Assembly (NCBI GenBank): GCA_903891085.1
Contig: CAITDJ010000149.1
Coordinates: forward strand, 36,933 to 100,932
Length of the DNA stretch: 64,000 nucleotides
DNA from: an uncultured Bacteroidota bacterium
GTDB taxonomy: Bacteria; Bacteroidota; Bacteroidia; Bacteroidales; F082
Direction of reading: 5' to 3'
This document shows, piece after piece, positions 1 through 9,002 of the stretch (its first letter is position 1; each line of letters opens with the position of its first letter). The notes under the pieces were generated by a model. The model was not told the DNA's origin and did not search any database. It was given only the letters and a program-made list of their open reading frames with translations. The translations under genes were made by a program, and so were the position numbers.

Positions 1-3000
1 AACGCCTACCAAACTATCCCAAAGGAACAATTTCCCGAAATTGTTATTCCTACGATTCTTGTTAACACGATTTATCCAGGCACATCGCCTGTGGATATGG
101 AAAACCTCGTGACACGCCCAATTGAAAAGCAGTTGAAAGGCATCAATGGAGTAAAAAAGATAACCAGTAATTCATTACAGGATTTTTCATCCATTGCCAT
201 TGAGTTTAATACTGATATTGATGTTCCGGATGCAAAACAAAGGGTAAAGGATGCCGTCGACCGATCCATGACCAATCTACCGAATAACCTGCTCACCGAT
301 CCGAACGTCATGGATATCGACTTTTCAGAGATTCCCATCATGTATATTCAGATTTCGGGTGATTATGATCTCGATCAATTAAAGAAATATGCTGAATTGG
401 CGCAAGATCGCATCGAAGGACTCAGCGAAATCACCCGCGTTGACATAGTGGGTGCACTCGAGCGCGAAATTCAGGTAAATGTTGATATGTATAAGGCCCA
501 GGCCGTAGCTGTCACACTCACTGATATAGAGCGCGCTGTTTCGGCCGAAAACATTACTATTTCGGCAGGCAATGTCAGCACATTCGGCATGAAACGATCC
601 ATCCGGGTGCAGGGCCAGTTTACCAATCTTGATATGATACGCAATATCATTATTAAAACAGGTAGCGGGGCCGCAGTATATTTAAAGGATGTTGCTGATG
701 TTACCGACAGTTATAAAGAACAGGAAAGTTTTTCGCGATTGTTTGGCAAAAATGTGATCACCCTGAATGTGGTGAAAAAGAGTGGCCGGAATCTTATTGA
801 AGCATCCGACAAGATTAAAGAAATTCTTGACAAGGAACTGGTTAACAAACAATTTCCAACTGATTTGAAAGTACAAATTTCAGGCGATCAATCCCGTTTT
901 ACCCGCAATACACTTGAGGAACTCAATAATACCATCATCTTTGGTTTTCTTTTGGTAACCATCGTGCTGATGTTTTTCATGGGATTTACCAACGCATTTT
1001 TCGTGGCAATGGCTGTTCCGCTTTCGATGTTTGTTGCCTTCCTGGCAATGCCTGCCATGGGATTCACCATGAACATGATTGTGATGTTCGGATTTATTTT
1101 TGCACTTGGAATTGTGGTTGACGATGCCATCGTTGTTATCGAAAACATTCACCGACTTCATCAGGAAGAACCTAATATTGTGTTGGCTGCCAAACGGGCA
1201 GCCGGAGAGGTTTTTATGCCAATTTTATCAGGCACTCTCACCACCCTGGCACCATTCTTCCCTCTTGCATTCTGGCCAGGCATCACCGGCAAATTCATGT
1301 TCTATATTCCAGTAACACTGATTCTTACCCTATTTGCATCATTGTTTGTTGCTTATGTTATCAATCCAGTGTTTGCCATTTCGTTTATGAAAAACGAATA
1401 TGTAGCACCTGATAAGAAACGTGTTCGGAAACGTATGGCGTATGAAATACTTATTCTGCTGAGCATGGCCATTGCAAGTTATACTTTCTATGCAATCAAC
1501 CACAGCATGCTGGCAATTGGAATCGCGAATTTTCTGGTTATAGCCGCTGTTCTGGTGCTCTTCTTCCATACTTTACTCAATCCGTACATCAAATGGTGGC
1601 AGGAAAAAGGCTGGCCATGGTTTATTAAAATGTACGAAACGCAATTAAGGTTTACCCTTCGAAAGAATAATCCATGGTATTTGTTAGTTGGTATTGTTGC
1701 ATTGTTGTTTTTTACCTTCTATATTGTTGGTGTAAGGAGCCCAAAGGTGGTTTTCTTCCCCGATAATATGCCAAATAGCGTGAGTGTTCGCTTACAAATG
1801 CCGGTCGGAACCGATCAGCGTGTTACCGATTCCGTTACCCGTATCGTTGAAAAAAGCGTAATAACAGTATTGGGAGAGAACAATCCGATTGTTGAATCGG
1901 TGATCAGTAATGTTGCTCTCGGAGCTGGAGATGATATGGATTTTACCCGCTCTTTAAGCCCTGAGAAAGGAAAAGTGACGGTGAACTTCGTTGAATATAA
2001 ATACCGTAACGGTGCCAATACAAGTGATTACCTCGATAGAATTCGTGAAGAAGTGAAAGGTATTCCTGGTGTTGAAATCTTCACCGGAAAAAACACCATG
2101 GGACCTCCAGTTGGTAAACCGATCAATATTGAGATTACGGGCGAAAACCTTGGAGAGTTGATTGTTTCGGCAGGTGCCTTTAAAAACTATCTCGATTCGT
2201 TGCAGATACCGGGTATCGAAGAGCTGAAAAGCGATTTTCAGGAAAATAAACCCGAAATTGCAATCAATATCGACCGTGAACGTGCCAACAAAGAAGGCCT
2301 AATGACCGGACAGATTGCCATGGAAATACGTACCGCAGTGCTTGGAAAAGAGATTTCCAAATATAAAATTGATGAAGATGAATTTCCAATACAGTTGCGT
2401 TATTCTGAAGCTACCCGTCAGAATATCAACAACCTGATTAATATGAAAATCACTTACCGTGATATGGCGACCGGAATGCTAAGATCAATCCCATTGTCAT
2501 CTGTGGCTACCATCGATTATACCGACTCGTATGGCGGTATCAAACGCCAGAACCTGAAAAGGATTATCACTATTTCGAGCGATGTGCTTACTGGTTATAC
2601 AGCCAACGAGATTGTTCCGCAGATCGAACGGCTTGCAGCAGGATTCCCGCTTCCAGATGGTATTCAGATCAGTTTGACCGGCGAACGTGTCGATCAGGAA
2701 GAGACTGCATCATTCTTATTAAAAGCGATGTTAATTGCCATCGGATTGATCTTTTTTATCCTGATTTCACAATTCAATTCAATCAGTAAAACGGTGATTA
2801 TTTTGAGTGAGGTAATATTCAGTATCATCGGTGTTTTACTCGGTATCGTCATTTTCAATATGTCAATTTCCATCATCATGACCGGACTAGGTATTGTGGC
2901 CCTGGGCGGTATTGTTGTTCGAAACGGTATCTTGATTGTAGAATTTATTGATGTGTTGAAAGAACGCGGATTAAAAACCCGTGAGGCCATCATTGAAGCT

Positions 3001-3300
3001 GGAAAAACCCGTATCACACCTGTTATCCTTACTGCAACAGCGACAATTCTCGGCTTGGTTCCGTTGGCAATTGGTTTTAACCTGAACTTCGAAACATTGT
3101 TTACACATTTCGATCCACAGATACATATTGGTGGTGATAATGTCATGTTTTGGGGTCCATTGGCCTGGTCAATCATTTTCGGATTGAGTTTTGCTACCTT
3201 CCTAACCCTGGTTTTTGTGCCAGCGATGTATTTGTTAGCCTATGAAATGAAAGTGAGATTGAAAAGACGGAAATCAAACCGATCGGTCAGAATTTCATAA
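1..3300 (+). CDS. RND efflux permease, AcrB/HAE1-like, 5' partial
   Basis: Inner-membrane proton-driven efflux permease that would work with a periplasmic adaptor and a TolC-like channel, both presumably upstream outside the window. The frame is open from base 1, so about 30 N-terminal residues (the first membrane helix) are missing; 1099 residues remain. The opening FPEIVIPTI and YPGTSP motifs are the usual start of the first porter domain. TM4 carries the GIVVDDAIVVIENI proton-relay motif with its paired Asp. A second large periplasmic loop and a second membrane bundle follow, as in all RND pumps. Which RND subfamily or substrate it serves cannot be told from sequence reading. A strong terminator follows the stop, and a TetR-like gene faces it and could be its regulator. 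Confidence 0.95.
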   Translation, partial: NAYQTIPKEQFPEIVIPTILVNTIYPGTSPVDMENLVTRPIEKQLKGINGVKKITSNSLQDFSSIAIEFNTDIDVPDAKQRVKDAVDRSMTNLPNNLLTDPNVMDIDFSEIPIMYIQISGDYDLDQLKKYAELAQDRIEGLSEITRVDIVGALEREIQVNVDMYKAQAVAVTLTDIERAVSAENITISAGNVSTFGMKRSIRVQGQFTNLDMIRNIIIKTGSGAAVYLKDVADVTDSYKEQESFSRLFGKNVITLNVVKKSGRNLIEASDKIKEILDKELVNKQFPTDLKVQISGDQSRFTRNTLEELNNTIIFGFLLVTIVLMFFMGFTNAFFVAMAVPLSMFVAFLAMPAMGFTMNMIVMFGFIFALGIVVDDAIVVIENIHRLHQEEPNIVLAAKRAAGEVFMPILSGTLTTLAPFFPLAFWPGITGKFMFYIPVTLILTLFASLFVAYVINPVFAISFMKNEYVAPDKKRVRKRMAYEILILLSMAIASYTFYAINHSMLAIGIANFLVIAAVLVLFFHTLLNPYIKWWQEKGWPWFIKMYETQLRFTLRKNNPWYLLVGIVALLFFTFYIVGVRSPKVVFFPDNMPNSVSVRLQMPVGTDQRVTDSVTRIVEKSVITVLGENNPIVESVISNVALGAGDDMDFTRSLSPEKGKVTVNFVEYKYRNGANTSDYLDRIREEVKGIPGVEIFTGKNTMGPPVGKPINIEITGENLGELIVSAGAFKNYLDSLQIPGIEELKSDFQENKPEIAINIDRERANKEGLMTGQIAMEIRTAVLGKEISKYKIDEDEFPIQLRYSEATRQNINNLINMKITYRDMATGMLRSIPLSSVATIDYTDSYGGIKRQNLKRIITISSDVLTGYTANEIVPQIERLAAGFPLPDGIQISLTGERVDQEETASFLLKAMLIAIGLIFFILISQFNSISKTVIILSEVIFSIIGVLLGIVIFNMSISIIMTGLGIVALGGIVVRNGILIVEFIDVLKERGLKTREAIIEAGKTRITPVILTATATILGLVPLAIGFNLNFETLFTHFDPQIHIGGDNVMFWGPLAWSIIFGLSFATFLTLVFVPAMYLLAYEMKVRLKRRKSNRSVRIS

Positions 3301-3320
3301 ACTGAAAAAATAAAACTGAA

Positions 3321-3357
3321 AAAGGTGATGCCGAAAATTCTGCATCACCTTTTTTTT
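3321..3357 (+). terminator. Rho-independent terminator after RND pump
   Basis: An 11-bp perfect stem, AAAGGTGATGC (3321-3331) with GCATCACCTTT (3342-3352), is followed by a T run. It lies 20 bases after the RND stop and before the convergent TetR-like gene. Confidence 0.85.
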
Positions 3358-3404
3358 GTAAATATCTGGTCTGAAATCCGTGTACTGATTTCTGAATCAA
3401 TCGT

Positions 3405-4022
3405 TTAGAATTGGGAACTTTTCCTTTTTAAATCGTAATAGGCCAGTCCTTCAGGTGTGCAGACGCTGCGGATGAAGCTTTCGAACATTTGATCGAATAG
3501 TGTTGAAAAGGAAAACTCTTTTGGTGGAAAAAAATCAGGGTTATGCATGTCGATCAGCCGGCTGATATATAAACGGGCGATCAGTTCGATGCTTAAATCG
3601 CTGCGGTACATTCCCTGACTGATACCTTTGGTAAGGTTAATCCTGATTTTGTCGGAAATAAACTGTATTCGTTTATCAAAATGGTCATGGTATATATCAG
3701 GGAAAAGCCACCTTAATTCGGAAGTGATGGAAGGACTTAGTTCATTGAATTTTTTGGCCATCTCTTTAGAAACGATCATGAGAATATCAATGGCATTCAT
3801 GCCTTCAAAATCAAATTCAATGAAAATAACCGAGAACTTTTCCCTTTCAAGTTCCAGCGTCTTTTCGACCAATTCGTCGTTTGAATGGATGTATTTCTTT
3901 AAAATATCATCCTGTACTTCAGGATGTTTTTTTAGTTTTTCTAGAGATAAATTACGTACCCCGACTTTAAGCGCGAGGCGTCTGATAGTTTCGAGTATTG
4001 GCTTTAGTTCTTCCTGAATCAT
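3405..4022 (-). CDS. TetR/AcrR-like transcriptional regulator
   Basis: A 205-residue, all-helical protein of the right size for the TetR family. The N-terminal 55 residues fit a helix-turn-helix: a first helix (residues 1-20), the segment VGVRNLSLEKLKKHPEVQ, then a recognition-helix-like stretch ending in KKYIHSNDELVEKTL, which matches the 'YxHFxsKeeLl' position of TetR proteins. The rest would be the ligand-binding domain. The sequence is divergent and the turn is less canonical than usual. It converges on the RND pump, a frequent partner of TetR repressors in Bacteroidota, so control of the pump is plausible but inferred. Confidence 0.65.
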   Translation of the reverse strand: MIQEELKPILETIRRLALKVGVRNLSLEKLKKHPEVQDDILKKYIHSNDELVEKTLELEREKFSVIFIEFDFEGMNAIDILMIVSKEMAKKFNELSPSITSELRWLFPDIYHDHFDKRIQFISDKIRINLTKGISQGMYRSDLSIELIARLYISRLIDMHNPDFFPPKEFSFSTLFDQMFESFIRSVCTPEGLAYYDLKRKSSQF

Positions 4023-4054
4023 ACTATCCTATTGAATTAATAATAAGCAAATAT

Positions 4055-4084
4055 AAATAAAAATCCCAAAACACATCGTTTTGG
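4055..4084 (-). terminator. Terminator after the secreted Asp-box protein
   Basis: The 7-bp stem CCAAAAC/GTTTTGG (4066-4072 with 4078-4084) has a 5-base loop and, reading on the minus strand, a T-rich tail. It lies directly after the stop of the gene ending at 4101. Confidence 0.55.
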
Positions 4085-4100
4085 TTCAAAATGTTATCAA

Positions 4101-5651
4101 TCAATCATTTGCAATAACCATTTTACGCTTGAAGTTTTTATTATTACTTTGGAGATTAAAATAATACACACCTGGACTGAGGTGGTATTTAAATGTATCG
4201 AAACTGAAGGTGTATTTACCACGAACCATATATTCCTCTTTTAATACAATGATTTCTTTTCCCAATTGATCAATCACTGAAAGTTTAACATCACCCGGTC
4301 TGGTGATTTTGAACGAGAAAACTGTTGATTCCCGAAAAGGATTGGGATAGTTTTGCTCGAGTGAAGAAGGTGTCATATCCCTTTCAGGAAGTCCGACACT
4401 CATGTCAATAATAGCGGTGTAAATTGATAAATTACCGTTTTCGTTGCGTGTCCAGATGGGTCTTACCATATTGTTCACAACCGAAATATTGTTGTAATCG
4501 CCAAAAAACACACCTGAATAAGGATTGAATGGCGAGTCACTGATCACAAAATTATTGAAAGTTTGACCGCCATCGGGCGAAACCGCCAGAAAAACATCGG
4601 TTTGGTTGTTGCTATAGTTCCTGCGGTCATAAAAAACAAAATACAGATAACCGTTTGATTGATCAACCGCCATCCAGGTAAGGAATTGGTGTTTCCCCGG
4701 AGGATCGTCGTTCACACGTATGGGAGCCGACCATGTTTCGCCACCATCACTAGATTTCAACACCCATACGTCGGTATCGTTCGATCCGTTGATCTGATCG
4801 GTGTAGTTAACATAGATAGCACCGCGATTCGGTCCATTGCTCAAATCACAAACAGTGACAGGCAATCCGTTTGAACGGTAAATACCCGGTATGGCCATGT
4901 CCCAGCCACCACCCTGTTCGCACACAAATATTTCATTATCGAGCCAGGTTTCGCCTGCATCAAGCGATTTATTGAAAACAATACCATTCGGGCCCGACCA
5001 TGCAACGTAGATTTCACCATTTGGACCAACTGCAGGCACAGCACCTTCAACGGTGTTATCGCTGTCGACACAATCACCTGCATCATGGTTAATTTGTTTC
5101 ACCTGACTCCAGCTGACACTCCCATCAGTCGATTTACTAAACATGATATTGCTCTGACAAAATGCATCCGGACTGCCGTATGAATCAAATTGCGTCCAGG
5201 TAACATATATTGCATTTGTGTTTTGGTCAACTACCGCCCAGTGCTTATCCTGCGCTTTGTTACCGTTCAGTCCCATATAACTGCCGTCGTTCCAGGTTCC
5301 CGTAAGTTTATTGTATTTCTGACATACAATACGGTCAATCCAGTTACCTGCAGGTGGATCAGCAAGGTGGAAATAGTAAAAATTGCCTGCTGTATCGGTA
5401 ATCGTCATTGGATCGCCATAAACACCATAAGAGGGTGAAACAAGGGTTCCCTGCAGCCACGAATACCCACCATCATCTGAGTAGTAGTAGCGGTTGAGAT
5501 TTGCTCCTCCCATCAGCTGCAATGGATTCTTAGGATTGATATAAATAGTAGGTTCGTTTGGACTGCTAATGTCAGAAATTTCAATATTTTGATATTGAGC
5601 TTGTAAATTACTGAATATCAAAACACTGAGAATGAATAGAAAATTTTTCAT
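4101..5651 (-). CDS. Secreted Asp-box (BNR/sialidase-like) protein with T9SS sorting domain
   Basis: A 516-residue exported protein. Residues 1-18 form a signal peptide (MKNFLFILSVLIFSNLQAQ). The body contains five Asp-box-like motifs (SDDGGYSW, STDGSVSW, SLDAGETW, SSDGGETW, SPDGGQTF), the repeat that marks the blades of sialidase-type beta-propellers. The last 80 or so residues begin with the hallmark LEQNYPNPF and end in KMVIAND, a type A Por/T9SS C-terminal domain, so the protein should cross the outer membrane by type IX secretion and be attached or released at the surface. The catalytic Arg triad and Tyr of true sialidases are not evident, so hydrolase activity is not claimed. It appears to be monocistronic. 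Confidence 0.85.
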   Translation of the reverse strand: MKNFLFILSVLIFSNLQAQYQNIEISDISSPNEPTIYINPKNPLQLMGGANLNRYYYSDDGGYSWLQGTLVSPSYGVYGDPMTITDTAGNFYYFHLADPPAGNWIDRIVCQKYNKLTGTWNDGSYMGLNGNKAQDKHWAVVDQNTNAIYVTWTQFDSYGSPDAFCQSNIMFSKSTDGSVSWSQVKQINHDAGDCVDSDNTVEGAVPAVGPNGEIYVAWSGPNGIVFNKSLDAGETWLDNEIFVCEQGGGWDMAIPGIYRSNGLPVTVCDLSNGPNRGAIYVNYTDQINGSNDTDVWVLKSSDGGETWSAPIRVNDDPPGKHQFLTWMAVDQSNGYLYFVFYDRRNYSNNQTDVFLAVSPDGGQTFNNFVISDSPFNPYSGVFFGDYNNISVVNNMVRPIWTRNENGNLSIYTAIIDMSVGLPERDMTPSSLEQNYPNPFRESTVFSFKITRPGDVKLSVIDQLGKEIIVLKEEYMVRGKYTFSFDTFKYHLSPGVYYFNLQSNNKNFKRKMVIAND

Positions 5652-5847
5652 GGGTGAATTTTTTACTAAATGTCGAAAGATGAAAAAATTTGAACAAACT
5701 GCATTGGGTTTAATTCAAATTATTATCACACCTTTCCTGAATATTTTTTTCAATCAATTGTCTTCAGACTTCTGTCTGACTGCCTTTTAAACCTTTACCT
5801 TCTACAAACTTACAATAAGTTAATATGTGATGGGAGGATTTACCAAT

Positions 5848-5855
5848 TAATTTTG
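5848..5855 (+). promoter_or_regulatory. Bacteroidota-type -7 box upstream of pfkA
   Basis: TAATTTTG matches the TAnnTTTG -7 consensus of the Bacteroidota primary sigma factor. It lies 26 bases before the pfkA start, predicting a short leader. No clear -33 TTG was seen at the right spacing. Confidence 0.4.
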
Positions 5856-5881
5856 CTTATTTTGCGGTCAAATTCACAGCA

Positions 5882-6910
5882 ATGGCAAAACCAAAACGAA
5901 TTGGAATTCTTACTGCCGGTGGCGATTGTCCGGGCATCAATGCAGCTATTCGTGGCGTTGGCAAAACTGCTATCTCTCAATATGGGATGGAGGTTTTTGG
6001 CATCGCCTCCGGGTTTTCGGGGCTGATTAACAACGAATTTATCTCCCTTACAGAGTCGAATTTATCGGGTATTTTGACGCTTGGTGGTACCATACTGGGC
6101 ACTTCACGTGAGAAACCTTTCAAGAAAAATAACGATCAGGGGAGCGATAAACCCGAATTGATCAAGAAGAATTACAAGGATATGAAACTCGATTGTGTGG
6201 TTTGCATTGGTGGCAACGGCACACAAAAAACCGCCAGTATGTTGTCGGATATCGGGTTGAATATTGTCGGGATTCCTAAAACTATCGACAACGATGTGTG
6301 GGGAACAGATTTTACTTTTGGCTTCGATTCGGCCGTGAATATTGCCACCGAAGCCATCGACCGGCTGCACACGACCGCCAATTCGCACCAGCGCATCATG
6401 GTGATCGAAGTGATGGGACACGCTGCAGGATGGTTAACGCTTTATGCCGGAATGGCAGGCGGCGGTGATGTTATCCTGATTCCCGAACTGAAACACGATT
6501 TGAAGGACATGAACCGATATCTAATGTCAAGATATAACAGAAAGAAATCCTATTCGATTGTAGTCATAGCTGAAGGCATTGAGTTTCCTAAAGAATTCCG
6601 CTCGGCAGCCGATTATATTGCTTACAGCATTGAGAGCGAGACAAAAATAGAAACCCGGAAAACCATTCTTGGTTATGTGCAGCGCGGCGGCAGCCCTTCG
6701 CCCATGGACAGGATTCTGGCCACCCGTTTCGGATCGAGTGCAGCGCGGCTCATCGCCAGCGATGACTATGGCAAAATGGTTGCTATCAAAGACAGTCATA
6801 CCATTAGTATCCCACTGAAAGAAGTCAGTGGCAAACTGAATCTCGTTCCGGCCAATTTAGGATTAATAGAGAAAGCAAGGGCACTGGATATTTTTATGGG
6901 GGGAAATTGA
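5882..6910 (+). CDS. pfkA: 6-phosphofructokinase with mixed donor-site residues
   Basis: A 342-residue cytoplasmic glycolytic enzyme that phosphorylates fructose 6-phosphate. Family motifs are clear: TAGGDCPGINAAIRG at the N-terminus, PKTIDND (residues 132-138) with the catalytic Asp, the SHQR substrate motif at 168-171, MGHAAG, and the C-terminal QRGG. Two donor-site positions are unusual. The E. coli Asp103-Gly104 pair is Asn112-Gly113 here, and E. coli Gly124 is Lys133. Gly at the 104 position is associated with ATP use, while Lys at the 124 position is associated with pyrophosphate or mixed-type (group III) enzymes. ATP is the likelier donor, but the sequence alone does not settle it. Confidence 0.9.
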   Translation: MAKPKRIGILTAGGDCPGINAAIRGVGKTAISQYGMEVFGIASGFSGLINNEFISLTESNLSGILTLGGTILGTSREKPFKKNNDQGSDKPELIKKNYKDMKLDCVVCIGGNGTQKTASMLSDIGLNIVGIPKTIDNDVWGTDFTFGFDSAVNIATEAIDRLHTTANSHQRIMVIEVMGHAAGWLTLYAGMAGGGDVILIPELKHDLKDMNRYLMSRYNRKKSYSIVVIAEGIEFPKEFRSAADYIAYSIESETKIETRKTILGYVQRGGSPSPMDRILATRFGSSAARLIASDDYGKMVAIKDSHTISIPLKEVSGKLNLVPANLGLIEKARALDIFMGGN

Positions 6911-6932
6911 AAGTGAGTGAAAGTTCGGAGTG

Positions 6933-6964
6933 AGCTACCTGCCTCGTACGCAGGACGAGGAGCT
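6933..6964. repeat. GC-rich hairpin, possible REP-like element
   Basis: Between pfkA and the next gene there is a stem CCTCGT (6942-6947) with ACGAGG (6955-6960), bracketed by AGCT on both sides. It is GC-richer than its surroundings and is not followed by a T run, so it looks more like a dispersed palindromic repeat or processing hairpin than a terminator. Confidence 0.4.
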
Positions 6965-7006
6965 AAAGTTTAGAGCGTACAAAACTATTTTTAATAAAAT
7001 ATTAAG

Positions 7007-7423
7007 ATGTCAATCGTTTGGTTTGCAGGGTTGTTGTTGTCGGGAAGCATGCTGGTACTCGCTATTATTTCGTGGGTTGTGTTGCTTCTCGGTAAATTTC
7101 GCACATGGTTCATCATGCCTGCAACGGATAAAGATGAACGGATAAAAGGCAAAAAATGGTTTATCATGCAGTCGTTTGCGCTGCTGGCCGGGAGTTTCAT
7201 TATCATTGTCCGTACCTGGCAAAAAAGTGAGGCCCATTCGGACAATGTGAGCGAAAATATGATCTACCTGATTGCCGGGCTGTTACTTTTCAGGGCGGTT
7301 GGCGAGTTCAAGGTGATGGGCTTGTTTCGCACTGAAATGCATGACGATTTCACCCAAATTGATAAAAAACTGCTCACGCCCCTTGCAATTATCATGTTTT
7401 TATTGTGCCTTCCACTGATTTAA
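7007..7423 (+). CDS. DUF3995-like small membrane protein
   Basis: A 138-residue integral membrane protein with about four predicted helices: residues 3-30, 50-68, 85-100 and 122-138. The C-terminal part, with RAVGEFKVMGLF and then a polar stretch and KKLLTPLAIIMFLL, resembles the end of DUF3995 proteins. No function is known for that family. It follows pfkA by 96 bases on the same strand and may be co-transcribed, although a hairpin lies between them. It converges with the permease gene, with only 8 bases between the two stops. Confidence 0.6.
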   Translation: MSIVWFAGLLLSGSMLVLAIISWVVLLLGKFRTWFIMPATDKDERIKGKKWFIMQSFALLAGSFIIIVRTWQKSEAHSDNVSENMIYLIAGLLLFRAVGEFKVMGLFRTEMHDDFTQIDKKLLTPLAIIMFLLCLPLI

Positions 7424-7431
7424 CATCAAAA

Positions 7432-8880
7432 TCAGAGGGTCTGTCTGTTAATTCGTTTCCAGATAAAAAACACAGGCACACCCATCAACACAATTCCTAA
7501 TCCCGGCCAGGTATAATTTGGTTTGTAATAAAGCAGGTCGAGCATAATCAAGGTGGCGACAATAATATACAACGCAGGTATTACAGGATAACCAAATGCC
7601 TTGTAGGGCCGCTCGGCATCGGGGCGTTTTTTGCGCAACACGAAAATACCGGCAATAGTCAGTACATAGAAAATGAGTACGGCAAAGATTACATAATCGA
7701 GCAATTCGCTATAGGTGCCTGATAAACAAAGCAATCCGGCCCAGATTCCCTGAAAAATCAAACCAGCTGCCGGCACGCCATTTTTATTGAGTGAACCGGC
7801 TTTTTGAAAGAATAATTTATCCTGTGCCATGGCGTAATAAACGCGTGCGCCTGATAAGATCAATCCATTGTTACAGCCAAAAGTGGAGATCATGATAAAA
7901 ATTGCCATGATAACGGCAGCACTTTCACCAAGGAAACTAACGATAGTGGCGGTTCCCAGCCTGTCGTTGGTTGCAAACTGAATACCTTTCTCAAAAACAG
8001 AAATGCCTTCAGGATTACCGCGTAAGGGTAAAACCTGAATATAAACCAGGTTAGCTAAAATAAACAAAACGGTAACAATGCTTGTCCCCAGAAACAGGCT
8101 GAGCGGGATGTTGCGTTTGGGATTGATTACCTCACCGGCTGTAAAAGTGATGTTATTCCAGGCATCAGACGAAAAAAGGGAACCAACCATGGCGGTGCCA
8201 ATAGCGGCAATCAGCGCGAAACCGGCTAAGGATGTTGTTACCCCTTCAGTCATTTGTGACGCATCCCAAAAAATACTGCTGTTGATTTTTATTGCCTCCT
8301 CATTTCTGGCAATGAATAATCCAATCAGGATAAAACCAATGAGAACAATTGTCTTAGTTATGGTAAAAGAATTCTGCACCAATTTTCCCAATCGGATGCC
8401 GCGGGTATTAATCCAGGTTAGGAAGAAAACGGAAAATACGGCCAGAAGCTGCGTTGTATTGATTTTTATGAAACCGGCATCAAACAACACATTTTGTTCG
8501 GAAAACCATGGAATCAGCACACTCGTGAATTTTGCAAAAGCCATGGCAACCGCGGCTATTGTCCCGGTTTGTATGACAAGAAAAAGTGTCCATCCATAAA
8601 GGAAACCCGAAAGCGGGTTATACGCCTCACGCAGATAAACATATTGGCCACCGGCTTTGGGCATCATGGCAGCCAGTTCGCCATAGCTGAGTGCGGCGAA
8701 AATTGTCAGAACGCCTGTGATGAGCCAGGCTATCATCAGCCAACCGGGTGATCCAAGCGCACGGGCCATATCCGATCCTACAATAAATACCCCGGAGCCA
8801 ATCATTGAACCAACCACGATTGCAGTTGAATCGAACAAAGTAAGACTTTTCTTGAATTCTGTTTTCGTTTCAGGTTTCAT
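7432..8880 (-). CDS. APC-superfamily amino acid permease
   Basis: A 482-residue secondary transporter with about twelve hydrophobic segments. The N-terminal sequence, with SMIGSGVFIV in TM1, is the unwound substrate-binding helix of the APC/LAT group (consensus GxxIGSGIF). An AALSYGELAAMMPKAGGQY segment follows in TM2-TM3, also typical of this superfamily. The C-terminal region, around residues 415-440, with RKKRPDAERPYKAFGYP, is the usual loop between TM10 and TM11 in LAT-like permeases. The substrate is probably an amino acid or a small peptide derivative and cannot be specified. It is preceded by its own promoter region and is not clearly part of an operon. Confidence 0.9.
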   Translation of the reverse strand: MKPETKTEFKKSLTLFDSTAIVVGSMIGSGVFIVGSDMARALGSPGWLMIAWLITGVLTIFAALSYGELAAMMPKAGGQYVYLREAYNPLSGFLYGWTLFLVIQTGTIAAVAMAFAKFTSVLIPWFSEQNVLFDAGFIKINTTQLLAVFSVFFLTWINTRGIRLGKLVQNSFTITKTIVLIGFILIGLFIARNEEAIKINSSIFWDASQMTEGVTTSLAGFALIAAIGTAMVGSLFSSDAWNNITFTAGEVINPKRNIPLSLFLGTSIVTVLFILANLVYIQVLPLRGNPEGISVFEKGIQFATNDRLGTATIVSFLGESAAVIMAIFIMISTFGCNNGLILSGARVYYAMAQDKLFFQKAGSLNKNGVPAAGLIFQGIWAGLLCLSGTYSELLDYVIFAVLIFYVLTIAGIFVLRKKRPDAERPYKAFGYPVIPALYIIVATLIMLDLLYYKPNYTWPGLGIVLMGVPVFFIWKRINRQTL

Positions 8881-8912
8881 ACCTTATAGTTTTTGGATTG
8901 ATAACCACGTAA

Positions 8913-8935
8913 AAAAAATGAAATTTACATTTTTT
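8913..8935 (-). terminator. Weak AT-rich terminator after helicase gene
   Basis: The hairpin AAAAAATG (8913-8920) with CATTTTTT (8928-8935) lies about 70 bases after the helicase stop. It is composed almost only of A and T, so it is weakly supported. Confidence 0.35.
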
Positions 8936-9002
8936 CATCTATGTTTTTCACGATTGTGCATCGTTCAAAAAAATATTCCCAAATTGCATATGAAATATCG
9001 AA

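Noticed and set aside
2694..3176. A 160-residue minus-strand open frame inside the RND gene
   Set aside because: It lies wholly within the clear RND coding region and its sequence shows no domain; it is a frame shadow.
5882..6910. Calling the phosphofructokinase pyrophosphate-dependent because of Lys133
   Set aside because: The residue after Asn112 is Gly, the ATP-type state at E. coli position 104, so the donor cannot be assigned to pyrophosphate from one residue.
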